From Phyto melanocephala (Eukaryota > Arthropoda > Insecta > Diptera > Rhinophoridae): a DNA stretch of 64,000 nt. Below, piece by piece: positions 23,737 to 35,899 of the stretch. Every line of letters begins with the position of its first letter. Position 1 is the stretch's first letter. The position numbers and the translations under genes were made by a program. Location: assembly GCA_941918925.1 (NCBI GenBank), contig OW799235.1, forward strand, positions 18,050,701 through 18,114,700, in the 5' to 3' direction. The notes under the pieces were generated by a model. It worked only from the letters and a program-made list of their open reading frames with translations. It had not been told where the DNA came from and made no database searches.

Positions 23737-26700
23737 TTAAAAAAGTAAAATACGCTTTTCAACGGTCTTGCGACATATGGGGCAGCCATCGATTTGATCA
23801 CCACAATTTTGACAAGTACCATGACCACATAGGAAAACCATATTTTTCATACGATCGAAACAAACAGGACACATGGTCTGGAATGAAAAAATAATTATTA
23901 TTTTTTTTTTGCAAAATTGTAAAAGTTTCTAGTCAAAATTCCTATGTTAAACAACATTAAGCTGTTTAAGAATATACAACAAAATAATTAATCATTTACC
24001 TGTTCTTTTATATCATGTAATTGCTGTTTGAGCTTTTGAACATCGTCCATTTGGAAATTGTTAACATTGGATGGTGCAACCATAACACTGTTACTAGCAT
24101 TATTTGCTGCTGCTACTGCTGCTGCCAATATATTATTTTGAGACTGTACTTGTTGTGCAGCATTGCCATTAGGTGTGGTGGTCAAAGTATTATTCATAGC
24201 CACACCATGACCGGAAGTATTAATGCCACCACCAGTAGGCAACATAGCTTGAGGCTTTTCATTTTCGTTATGGATATTAGGATTATGAACCTAGAGCCAT
24301 TATTAAAAAAATTTACAATTTATGTTTTAAAATCATGGTTCATGAAAAATATACCTTTTCTATGCTTCCCTCACCACCGCAACACAACGAATAAGGCATG
24401 ATTTCTTCTATTTGTGTTCGACATAACACACATTTCTTCATTAAACTGGAACAATTCTCGCAGGCCACCATATGGCCACAGGGTTTAAAGAATACCGCGG
24501 CTCTACGATCTGAGCAAACCAAGCACTCATCTATTTTTTCACGTGAGGCAACAGCCTCGCGACATATTAGGCACTTTTTGACCCGCGGAGCACAATTGTC
24601 ACAGCAGCAAACATGACCACAAGGCTGCATTAATATATATATATATAGTTCTTTTTTTAATATTTGTGATTTTAACAGAAAATTTATAAAGTATTACCTT
24701 AAATACCGTATCGCGTTTATAGTCTGAACATAACAAACATTCCTCCAAGCTAGAAACATTATTTATTTGTTCGTTGGCTGAGGAACAAATTTGCAGAGAT
24801 TGTGATAAATCTTGAGCCAGAGAATTTAAACCAGTACTAACTGAACCTGATGCAATGGCATGCATTGACATATTAGCGCTAATAGTAGGGTTATTTGCAG
24901 GGGCACCTGCAGCAACTGTTGATAAAGGTCTAGCATTGGCCGCAGCTGATGTATGGGCCAAAGCTTTAGCTCTTGTGCTTGTGCCAGCGACATTACCGGG
25001 TAAGTCCGTATCATCGGTCTTACGTTCGTTGTAGCATTTAACTAAAGTTTTGCAAAGATTTGGGTCCGGACACAAATCTAAAGGTGTTTGTAATTTACGG
25101 TTCTTCAATGTCAAATCTGCACCATTAGCAGCCAGGAAACAGGCTATAGAGGCCGAGGCCTTTTTGTTATTGGGATTTCTAAGGCCCATTAGTAGTTTGC
25201 CAAAACCCTCAACATCTTGCAATTGTTTCAATTGCGAAAGAGTGTGATGTCTTAAGGCTTCGTGTAGTGGTGTATCACCGTCTTTATCGGGAATGTTTAG
25301 ATTGGCTCCCTCCTGTACCAAAAGTTTAACAATCTGTACATGTTGACGTTCTACGGCCAAATGTAAAGCGGTTTGTAGATTTACATTCTGCCTATCCATA
25401 TTGGCCTTGCCCATGTGTACGAGCAGTTCTGCAATTTCAACATGATTATTCAATGCGGCCAAATGTAAAGCAGTGTAACCATCATCTTTTTTTTCTTCCA
25501 CAATCCAAGGACGATTTGTTTTTGTTAAAAGGATCTTCATAGCACTAGGATTACCCTTAAGGGAGGCATGGTGTAGGGCATTGAAACCATTGTTATTGGT
25601 TAGGGTAATATCAGCTCCATAGTCCAACAGCAAACTTAGCATTTCATCGTGTTCCTTAGAAATGGCATCATGGAGTGGAGTGTCACCTTCAGAATCCTGC
25701 AAACTTGGATGACAACCCAAACTTAACAGAGTTTTTACTACATTCAAATGGCCCTTATTGACCGCTATATGCAAAGCGGTTTGTCGACGTTTGTTGCGAG
25801 CATTTAAATCTGCCCCAGCTTTAGAGAGTAATTCAATAACAGCTGGTTCATCGCCAAAAGCAGCATGGTGTACAGCTCGATCGCCATCTTTATCTTCGAT
25901 TTCAACATCCACATTATGGCAGAGTAAAACTTGTATGACATCAATATGACCATTTTGACTGGCTGCCTGTAAAGCGGTATGGCCGGCAAACACACCATTA
26001 ACATCGGCTATAGTGTTAACGGTTTGGGGAGTACCTACTGATGACTGAGTAGCGGCAGAAGACGAACTGCTAGATGCTTGTGCAGTTCCAGTTAAATATT
26101 CCTCACAACGGCCCTAAACAAAATTTTTAATAAAAATTTAACGCAAAATATCCTAAAACTATTTTGACCTACCGCATAACCATTAGCCGCTGCCTTTACA
26201 AACTCTTCCGTAGCATCTCCCGAAACACTGGGCTCAAATAATTTCTTTAATATAGCCGACAAACGTTCACCACTTGATATTACGGGCACACAACTGCCAT
26301 CTGCATTCGCGGAAGCCACTTTTGTAACTGCCAAAGGATTATAAGTCCACGAGGTATTACCAACCTCTACTTTTAGGTCATTATCATGATATACCTGTTG
26401 CACTCTACCCACTTTGCCTAATGTCAATTGCATAGCATCGGCCCATTCTCCATGACCTCTTTGCAATTGCTTAATACTCTCTACATCCGAACAGATCTTA
26501 ACAATATCTCCCACTTGAAATTCTGGTGGCGCTGTGGTGGGTGAAGCCACTTTTGTTAAAACTGCCGGATTAAAGGTCCAACGATTACCGGAATTGTAAC
26601 CAACCACTATATCGTGATCCTCATCGATACCCACAACTAAACCGACATTATTAAGACACTCAAACATACCATCTGTCCAACCTCCATGACCATGTTGCAA

Positions 26701-29700
26701 AGATTGTACAATTTCTAAGTCCAAATCAACTGTAACTTTATCGCCAATTTGAAAACCATGAGGTCCCTTACCGGGACCATTTTCTCCTAAGAGAGGAAGA
26801 TGATCACGATAAACGGTGTTGCCCTTGGCATCATTGACGACCTGTAAAAGGATTGTAAAAAAAATAAAAATAATAATTTAATTCTAAACTAAACTTTTTA
26901 TGAATTTTTTCTGGCAAATTTTTTAATCTCAAAACTTTTAACTTACCTTTAAATCGGCCATTCCTTCAAAGCCTACCCGATACAAATTCTTTGCTCCATT
27001 ATCCCACACAACATAAGCCGCCGAACGTGGCGAAGCCGAAGACCAGTCTTGTATTTCATTAACTTTGCCACGACGACCAACGCCACCATCTTGATCCTCC
27101 CACTGCCAATCAACACCACGTACTACACGAGCTCCCGGAAATATGCCACGTACTGCCACCTTCTTTGATTTACGACGTGGTTCAATCATTGTTCGTTCAC
27201 CACCTGGTGTAGCTATACGATAAAAACGATGTCGCAAATGATGTTTATCGCCATGATAACAAATCGAACATAAATCATAATTTACACACTCAGCACACTT
27301 CCAACGTATGCCAAAAATAGGTTGTTGACGGCACGTATCGCACATAGTGCCATCATGCTTAATACCGGTGGGAGCACTATCCAAAATACGTAAATCATAA
27401 GCTCCCGCGCAACGATAATTAGCAGCTGTACCATTATCCCAAACAACAACGACTTCTTCAGAAGATTCGAAATTTCTTACGGTGCCGACATGACCTTCCC
27501 CACCATCCTACAATATTTAAAAAGTATACTTACATTTTTCTTAAATTTTAAAATGTTTGTTTTCATCATGTATACTTTGATTAACACCTGATAATTAAAA
27601 CGTGTCATGTTTATTCATATTTAACAGCATCTTATTTTAAAATGTTATTTTTTTTTTGTTTCCCTTAGTTGTATTATGATAACTTCAACCTCCATACATA
27701 CATTAATTAAAGTTCTATTTATTGAATATATTGATTTGAAATACATTTTTTAGTATGTTCTACATTAATATTATTTAGATTTTAAACTGATCAAATACTC
27801 AAAATTATTGGATGTATTCCTTTTATGATATGTTTTTGAAGATGTAATTTTACTAATTTACAAATTGATATTCATACTTCTATTCCTAGTTACTGTCTTC
27901 ATCATATCAAAAAGTTTAAACCAAAAATTCAATCGTTTTTTGGATAGTATAAAAATATATGAGAGTTTCTCAAGTTAAATCCTCCTTAAAAAATTATCTT
28001 TTACTTACAACATGTCGATGAGCATCTGATTTAGTTATTTACTTACATATTTATGTGTTAATATTAAAAATTTATATATATTAAATTTTTAATGTGAACC
28101 ATTTTTTATTTTGGCTTAAGTTCATTTGTTCTTTTTATTTAATTTTATAATTCAAATTAAATTAAATTGTAACCATTTTAGGAATATTCTTTCTAAAAAT
28201 TATTTCCGATATTAGCCGAGTGGAATGCATTTTCGAAATCAGCTACGATTTCATCATCAGCACTCTTTATCGGTATACTACTATGTAAATTAAAATTCCT
28301 ATTTATGTTACAATTGAATGAAATTTGAATTAGTGAATCTTAGTATTAATTTTCATATTTTGTTGAATATTTAATTTCACCTATCAAATGACAATTCATA
28401 ATTCAACATGTTCATATTCTTCTTTATTCGTAATACATTTTCGTTATGCTTTCAATATCCATCCTTTGGCTGGAATTATTGAAAACAAGGTTGTATTTAC
28501 ATTTTTATTTACATAAGTCTATCTAGGTGATAGACACTGAACAATGAATTCTTGAATGTCATTAACACCGTGCCATGTGTGTTATAATTATATATTTATA
28601 TTTTATTCGAACTTTTTTCTATATATTAAATTTTTAATGTGAACCATTTTTTATTTTGGCTTAAGTTCATTTGTTCTTTTTATTTAATTTTATAATTCAA
28701 ATTAAATTAAATTGTAACCATTTTAGGAATATTCTTTCTAAAAATTATTTCCGATATTAGCCGAGTGGAATGCATTTTCGAAATCAGCTACGATTTCATC
28801 ATCAGCACTCTTTATCGGTATACTACTATGTAAATTAAAATTCCTATTTATGTTACAATTGAATGAAATTTGAATTAGTGAATCTTAGTATTAATTTTCA
28901 TATTTTGCTGAATATTTAATTTCACCTATCAAATGACAATTCATAATTCAACATGTTCATATTCTTCTTTATTCGTAATACATTTTCGTTATGCTTTCAA
29001 TATCCATCCTTTGGCTGGAATTATTGAAAACAAGGTTGTATTTACATTTTTATTTACATAAGTCTATCTAGGTGATAGACACTGAACAATGAATTCTTGA
29101 ATGTCATTAACACCGTGCCATGTGTGTTATAATTATATATTTATATTTTATTCGAACTTTTTTCTATATATTAAATTTTTAATGTGAACCATTTTTTATT
29201 TTGGCTTAAGTTCATTTGTTCTTTTTATTTAATTTTATAATTCAAATTAAATTAAATTGTAACCATTTTAGGAATATTCTTTCTAAAAATTATTTCCGAT
29301 ATTAGCCGAGTGGAATGCATTTTCGAAATCAGCTACGATTTCATCATCAGCACTCTTTATCGGTATACTACTATGTAAATTAAAATTCCTATTTATGTTA
29401 CAATTGAATGAAATTTGAATTAGTGAATCTTAGTATTAATTTACATATTTTGTTGAATATTTAATTTCACCTATCAAATGACAATTCATAATTCAACATG
29501 TTCATATTCTTCTTTATTCGTAATACATTTTCGTTATGCTTTCAATATCCATCCTTTGGCTGGAATTATTGAAAACAAGGTTGTATTTACATTTTTATTT
29601 ACATAAGTCTATCTAGGTGATAGACACTGAACAATGAATTCTTGAATGTCATTAACACCGTGCCATGTGTGTTATAATTATATATTTATATTTTATTCGA

Positions 29701-32700
29701 ACTTTTTTCTATATATTAAATTTTTAATGTGAACCATTTTTTATTTTGGCTTAAGTTCATTTGTTCTTTTTATTTAATTTTATAATTCAAATTAAATTAA
29801 ATTGTAACCATTTTAGGAATATTCTTTCTAAAAATTATTTCCGATATTAGCCGAGTGGAATGCATTTTCGAAATCAGCTACGATTTCATCATCAGCACTC
29901 TTTATCGGTATACTACTATGTAAATTAAAATTCCTATTTATGTTACAATTGAATGAAATTTGAATTAGTGAATCTTAGTATTAATTTTCATATTTTGTTG
30001 AATATTTAATTTCACCTATCAAATGACAATTCATAATTCAACATGTTCATATTCTTCTTTATTCGTAATACATTTTCGTTATGCTTTCAATATCCATCCT
30101 TTGGCTGGAATTATTGAAAACAAGGTTGTATTTACATTTTTATTTACATAAGTCTATCTAGGTGATAGACACTGAACAATGAATTCTTGAATGTCATTAA
30201 CACCGTGCCATGTGTGTTATAATTATATATTAATATTTTATTCGAACTTTTTTCTATATATTAAATTTTTAATGTGAACCATTTTTTATTTTGGCTTAAG
30301 TTCATTTGTTCTTTTTATTTAATTTTATAATTCAAATTAAATTAAATTGTAACCATTTTAGGAATATTCTTTCTAAAAATTATTTCCGATATTAGCCGAG
30401 TGGAATGCATTTTCGAAATCAGCTACGATTTCATCATCAGCACTCTTTATCGGTATACTACTATGTAAATTAAAATTCCTATTTATGTTACAATTGAATG
30501 AAATTTGAATTAGTGAATCTTAGTATTAATTTTCATATTTTGTTGAATATTTAATTTCACCTATCAAATGACAATTCATAATTCAACATGTTCATATTCT
30601 TCTTTATTCGTAATACATTTTCGTTATGCTTTCAATATCCATCCTTTGGCTGGAATTATTGAAAACAAGGTTGTATTTACATTTTTATTTACATAAGTCT
30701 ATCTAGGTGATAGACACTGAACAATGAATTCTTGAATGTCATTAACACCGTGCCATGTGTGTTATAATTATATATTTATATTTTATTCGAACTTTTTTCT
30801 ATATATTAAATTTTTAATGTGAAATATAATATATAATAATATAATATATAGAACAAATGAACTTAAGCCAAAATAAAAAATGGTTCACATTAAAAATTTA
30901 ATATATAGAAAAAAGTTCGAATAAAATATAAATATATAAAAATTTATATAGTTGAAATATGGATAATAATTAATATATTATATATAATATAATAATAATT
31001 ACGCTGAAGAGAAAATTTGTTCTTATTACTGATAAAAAATAGTAAATAAAAATACTACTATTATTAAAAATAAAACCAATCAAACATACAGTTAACTTCG
31101 AAAAAGTAAAATAAAATATGAGTTAAAAATAGTAGCTACAGCTTGTTCCCCTTGAACCCCACATTATTGGTATCATATGAATGACTTGACCAGTAGAATC
31201 CAATAAACTATTAACAAGTGTAAAATCTAAGAGAGTCTGGAACAAATAGGCTGAAGTTTTATTTATGTATATAGTCAAAGTAATGTAAAGTCTTCTAATG
31301 TCCTTTTCTCTAAAAATATTTATTAAAATTTTGCTAAGGAAATATTTTATAGATATGCATGTCTTTCTGTTGCCGAATGTAGGGGTCATCTTTTACATTT
31401 TTATGGAGATAAGTGATCCTTGGAGAAAAAAATTGGTCCCTTCGAGACAAAAACATCTATATAATACACTTTAATACCAAATACCGAAGATGTGCAGAAG
31501 GTTGGAGTGTTACCTATTCTAATGACCATGTTTTTTTTGTGTGAAATTAATTAATTATTCACTTTGGCCTCCTTTTTCCTTGACTATGGCGTTCAAACGT
31601 TTTAAAAATGAGAGTAATTTAAATAAATAAAAAAAAAATTCACACAAAATAAAATTTGTTCGTTTGAATAGGTATCATTTAGGGTGATCGATTATTCGAC
31701 TTTTTTAAGAAACCGGTTTTCAAATAGTTTGAAATTTAGAATTAAAAAAAACCGGTTGCTATTTTAAAAATTGAGAAAAAACCGGTTAACTGGTTCAAAT
31801 ATATAAAATATAACATTTAAAAAAAAAAAAATTTAAAATATTGTAAAAAAATATTTTATTAAAAATTATATATAAATATGAAATTTTTACAGCTTATATA
31901 CGTTTGGCTGCACAATTACGCAATAACTGACATGAATGCAGTTGACTAATTTGGTTTTAATTAGTTGAATTTAAGAACAAAAATTAGTTAAATTTAAGAA
32001 CAAGTAAAATAAAAAAATTCAATAAATTATTTAATACATAAATAAATAAGACTTTTTATAAGGCTGCTACACATTTTTTAGTATCTCCTTCTGTACATTT
32101 TTTAAATGTTAAAAAGATCTTTTAAATGTTAAATAGATCTTTTGTTTGAATTATTTCTATAATTTTAAATACATTTTAAAAATTCTTTCTTATACCCCCG
32201 ACAGACATATAAATATAGGCATAAACTAGTTTGTTTGCTGGTTTAATTGAAATTTAAGTTGACAGACACTCAATGCCATTAATTAAAATTAGGATTTGGA
32301 AGGAGAGATAATTGGCTTTTCTTTATTGTAACTACACTTTTTACCTAAAAGTGATCGATCACCTAAGTTTATGCTTCAATTACCTTTAACTTTTAACGTT
32401 AGGTTTATATCCTATACAAAAAATAATATTTAAGCTCAATTATGTTTCTTATTTTACATTTGTTTTTCTAACAACAAATAAATTTCTTATAATATTATGA
32501 ATGAATATTTAATAGTTTTTATTTTCTGATTTTTGGAAACTTTTCGCGTACTAAATATACGATGGTACGATTGGTTACAAATATATATAAAAAAAAACTT
32601 TAAAAAATTGGCTTTTTCGGATAAAAAAACCGGTGTATTCGAAATTCGAAAAATCAACATTTAAAAAAAACCGCCAGCTGAGAGGAAAATACCGGGATTT

Positions 32701-33420
32701 CCACCGGTTGTAAAACCGAGTCGATCACCCTATTATCATTTCATTCGCTTAACTCTGTGATTGACAAAAAATGAAGGTGACCCCTATATTCGGCATATAG
32801 GGTATAATGTATACTTTTTAATCTATACATACTTACATATTTTCAAATTCGATTTCTAATCCCTTAATATACCACAATACCCTAAAAAAATTATCAACAC
32901 TCAGTTTTTCCATCTTCATTGACCACTCAAAGAGGAATATAATAACAAAAACATATTTAATTATTTTCAATCAGCGATCAAATCAAGAAGTTAACTAAAA
33001 GGTCAATGAAAATGAACAAATTTAACTTGTCACACATCACCATTTAGACTACTCTACACACACAGGCGAAAAAAATTATATATCAAAGTGACGTAAACGG
33101 ATTTCCTTCTTAAGTCCCCTCCTCAAAAACTAAGTTACCTGTTTGCCCCATTTCCAATCCGGACCTCTTATAACTCGAGCACCAACACCTTCCATGGCAA
33201 AACGTGACTGGCGACTCATAACACCACCGCCTCCGTTAGATTGTGGAACACCTGCCACAACGGCAGCTGCTGAGCCACCTCCGCTAACAGCTCCGGCTAC
33301 CGAGGAAGTTGAAGCAGAAGCTGTTGCTCCACTACCGCTGCCTGTAGCTGCAGCTACTAAGCCCGAATTAGAGCTTCCTGTATTGGCATCTTTACCTGCA
33401 GCTGTTGCTGCACAAGCCAT
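23737..33420 (-). CDS. mib1: E3 ubiquitin-protein ligase mind bomb 1
   Basis: RING E3 ligase that ubiquitinates the Notch ligands Delta and Serrate to drive their endocytosis. Seven exons give 1209 residues: 33420-33139, 27507-26947, 26841-26173, 26113-24698, 24624-24355, 24290-24000, 23877-23737; all junctions are phase 0 with GT-AG ends. Order of domains: Ala/Ser/Gly-rich N-terminus (1-70), MIB/HERC2 domain (~76-143), ZZ zinc finger (~145-195, [29 protein letters not shown]), second MIB/HERC2 (~212-280, [16 protein letters not shown]), two Mib repeats ([24 protein letters not shown]), ankyrin repeats (~545-850) and three RING fingers (~963-996 split across exons 4/5; ~1010-1046; ~1166-1202). 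All RING cysteines are present. Introns are short except intron 1 (5.6 kb), which hosts several repeats. Pex14 lies head to head. Confidence 0.98.
28080..30830. repeat. 545-bp x 5 near-identical tandem satellite array in mib1 intron 1
   Basis: The anchor AATGTGAA occurs at 28091, 28636, 29181, 29726, 30271 and 30816, exactly 545 bases apart each time. Five full units plus a short sixth start differ by only a few substitutions (for example TGTTGAAT versus TGCTGAAT near 28912; TTTTCATA versus TTTACATA near 29443), about 99 percent identity by eye. Each unit includes CCGATATTAGCCGAGTGG, AATGCATTTTCGAAATCAGC and CACCGTGCCATGTGTG. There is no open frame. Diverged single copies lie at 22893-22966 and 60617-60905, so a dispersed repeat was locally amplified. 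The exact spacing indicates recent expansion. Confidence 0.95.
30770..30938. repeat. Inverted end of the 545-bp array (52-bp palindrome arms)
   Basis: The last unit breaks at 30822 and, after a ~60-bp TA-rich loop that itself contains an inverted GAACAAATGAACTTAAGCC piece, sequence from 30886 to 30938 is the exact reverse complement of 30770-30822. The array therefore ends in a head-to-head junction, consistent with fold-back replication repair. Confidence 0.85.
31513..31672 (-). mobile_element. TA-flanked Tc1/mariner-type deletion derivative
   Basis: Between two TA dinucleotides (31511-31512 and 31673-31674) lie inverted ends CCTATTCTAATGACC... and the complement of CCTATTCAAACGAAC..., each followed by TTTTGTGTGAA. 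On the minus strand the interior encodes [15 protein letters not shown] and a stop, which looks like the C-terminal tail of a Tc1-like transposase. Everything else of the transposase is deleted. Confidence 0.65.
31682..32730. mobile_element. 1.05-kb TA-flanked element with clustered AACCGGTT palindromes
   Basis: The ends GGGTGATCGATTATTCG and the complement of GGGTGATCGACTCGG form an inverted repeat. TA flanks both sides (31680-31681, 32731-32732). AACCGGTT occurs at 31711-31718, 31750-31757 and 31780-31787, with AACTGGTT at 31788-31795; ACCGGT variants recur near the right end (32628, 32703). No transposase frame is present. It lies in mib1 intron 1. The superfamily is uncertain. Confidence 0.65.
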
Positions 33421-33793
33421 GGAATTTCACTTTTTTCGTACTTCTTTTGAATACACAGCCACAAATTTTACTCGATTGAAGGCTGGTTTCTGTTAGTGTT
33501 TGTGTGAAGATGTACCTACCAGAAAGTTTTTATTTTATAATTATCTAGCAGTTTTATATATCACCAAATTTAATTGTTACTTTACTGTGTTTGTGCGTTT
33601 TTTCTTCTTTTTTCAGAATTTACGAAATTAAAATTTTAAAACCCCCATTAATTTGTAAAAATATGAATTCGAACCACAGAAAATACTTTTTTTTTTATTT
33701 TTTCTTCGTCACAATTTTTTACATAGCCTTTTCATTTGTTTGAATTTTATAGTATTGTCATCTCTTTTACGCAGAACAGCTGTGTGAATAGAA

Positions 33794-33803
33794 GTGTTGC
33801 CAG
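33794..33803 (-). promoter_or_regulatory. CTGGCAACAC motif upstream of mib1
   Basis: Minus-strand CTGGCAACAC lies 374 bases 5' of the mib1 ATG. The same word occurs 5' of Pex14 (34676) and, as TTGGCAACAC, 5' of Ku70 (61079), each in the sense orientation of the gene, so it is a candidate shared core-promoter element. No TATA box is evident. Confidence 0.4.
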
Positions 33804-34675
33804 AATTTTTTCTTAATAAAAAGTAAAAATTAAAGTCAGTTTTAGAGAATGAAAACTGCCCACTGTACATATCGTCGAATGATTGCTGATTTGCCCCACT
33901 CAACAGAAATGGTATTGGGAGAAAAATAATTGTCAAAAAAAATATACAGTAGTCTACTTAAAATAAAAACAACTTTGTTTTAAATAAAACTTTAAGTTTT
34001 TATAAATATTAGAAGCTTTGTACAAAGTTTTTTAATTAGAAAAGAACAAATCAATTATTTGTAATTAACTATTTGTAATTAAAAACAGTTATATTTATTT
34101 CAAATAGGTTAAAGTATTGTATTTGTTAAAAAAAAAACAAGAGGAAAACATAATAAAAAGTAAAATCCAGGACATGCATATAAAAACAAATTGGATTTCC
34201 ATTGATTTACAATGGTACAAAGCACAAAACAAAATTAAATTTACAGAGTTTTTATTATTTACATTCTGATAGCGAATAATTTAATTCTAATAAACTTTTT
34301 TTTTATTTTATAGGTATAAGTTAGATCTTAAATACAAATGAATTTGCACTTATATATATGAATAACGAAAAAATAAATTAATTTCTTTTTGTGTCCCACT
34401 TTATAATGGGCTAAGAATTAAAACAAAAATATTTATTCTGATAGATCTTTTCAAAAAAGTTTCCGAGAATGATACCACTTTTAAATTTCTTATTTTTAAA
34501 TTTACTATATATACACTTTTTTAATTTGGTGGTGCGTTGGTAAACTACATTTAAGCCAAAAATATTAATCTTATAATTGTAAATGCTTACTTTTAACTGG
34601 ATAAATTTTTATAAAAATACGAATAATTTTCTTCATATGCAAATATGAAGAAATATAACCTTCCGCAAAAAGTTT

Positions 34676-34685
34676 CTGGCAACAC
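34676..34685 (+). promoter_or_regulatory. CTGGCAACAC motif upstream of Pex14
   Basis: Lies 192 bases 5' of the Pex14 start codon in sense orientation. It is identical over ten bases to the motif 5' of mib1 on the other strand. Its function is inferred only from recurrence. Confidence 0.4.
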
Positions 34686-34867
34686 GGATCTTTTGTTTTT
34701 TACTTTCATTCGCTGGTTGTTTGCTTATTTTAATTGTATGCTAATATACAACAACGGGTATTCTGTGCTACAACTAGAAATTATAAATATTAAAAACAAA
34801 AGAAAAGCTTATTCATTAATCTAAAATAATAAAATAAGTTAAAATTAAAATTGCTGTAGAATTAAGT

Positions 34868-35899
34868 ATGTCACTAAACAATACTGATACCGGTGATACG
34901 GTAAATACATTAACAACTGAAATGCAACACAATTTTGGAAATAATGCTAGGGTGACGGAAGGGCACTTGGCAATACAAATGGACGATGATGAACCGGCCC
35001 CACGTGAGGCTTTGGTAAGTTAAAAATATATGCTGTAAAATAAAAGGATTTGATTAATCTTATTGATTTGGATGGCAGATAACAACTGCTGTAAACTTTC
35101 TGAATAATGCCAAAGTACGCCATACCAATTTGTTACAAAAACAACAATTTTTAAGATCCAAAGGTCTTACATCGACTGAGATTCAAATTGCCTGCGAAAG
35201 GGCTGGAGTTTTTAGTCGGGATCCAAATAAGCCCACGGTTATTAATATGGACATAAATACATCTCAGACTCATGCCCAGGTGGCTTTACAAGAGCCCAAG
35301 ACAACGGCCTTGGGACGTCTAAAAGAAATTTTACATTCCATGGCATTGTTAGGTGGTGTGGCCTATGCCATATTTATATTTTGGAAGGTAGGTGTTAAAA
35401 CATGTTTTTGTTTTTAATTTGGAAGAATCCTTTTATTGTTTTTGTAAACGCACATAATTTGTAGAAATTTCTCCATACATTTTTATTCGGTGGTAAAAAA
35501 AAGAAGTCCATCGATGATTCTCTAACGGATATTGACAAAAAATTCGATAATCGCATTGTGGAAGTAAAGACCGAATTAATTCAGGTCAAGGAAAGCTTGT
35601 CCCGCGAACAACGTGATCAAAGTCAACAATTTATGCGTGAATTTCAACAATTCAAAAGTGACCTAGAGGCTATTAAGGGGTTACTCTTAAACCGCAAACA
35701 ATTTCCGTCGCCCTTAATAGCACAAGTAGGAGCCCCTTCCATACCCGCTTGGCAATTGTCTTCACCATCGCCTCATCGTATTTCACGAAATAGTCAATCT
35801 GATGATAATGAAATGATTCATGACACTGGCTCTGGCTCAGGTTCATCGGAAACCGAAGTAGTTACCAAAAATAGTGATTCCAGTTTAGAAATTATGTAA
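34868..35899 (+). CDS. Pex14: Peroxisomal membrane protein PEX14
   Basis: Docking factor for cargo-loaded PEX5 at the peroxisomal membrane. Three exons give 296 residues: 34868-35014, 35079-35387 and 35465-35899, with GTAAGT and GTAGGT donors, CAG and TAG acceptors, and introns of 64 and 77 bp. The conserved N-terminal PEX5-binding domain spans ~46-93 (REALITTAVNFLNN, LLQKQQFLRSKGLTSTEIQ, ACERAG). A hydrophobic segment at ~131-151 (SMALLGGVAYAIFIFW) is the expected membrane anchor. A heptad-like charged stretch (~170-225) is the coiled coil. The C-terminus is Ser/acidic-rich. A polyadenylation-type AATAAA follows near 35948. The length and order fit insect PEX14. Confidence 0.95.

Larger units (their letters stand above)
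33421..34867. other. Bidirectional spacer between mib1 and Pex14
   Basis: 1.45 kb of AT-rich DNA separates the two divergent start codons. It contains two outward-facing CTGGCAACAC motifs (33794-33803 minus, 34676-34685 plus). The mib1 leader probably occupies 33421-33790. Nothing else recognisable is present. Confidence 0.6.

Noticed and set aside
33143..33496. Plus-strand open frame rich in Pro/Ala opposite mib1 exon 1
   Set aside because: Antisense shadow of the Ala/Ser/Gly-rich mib1 N-terminus.
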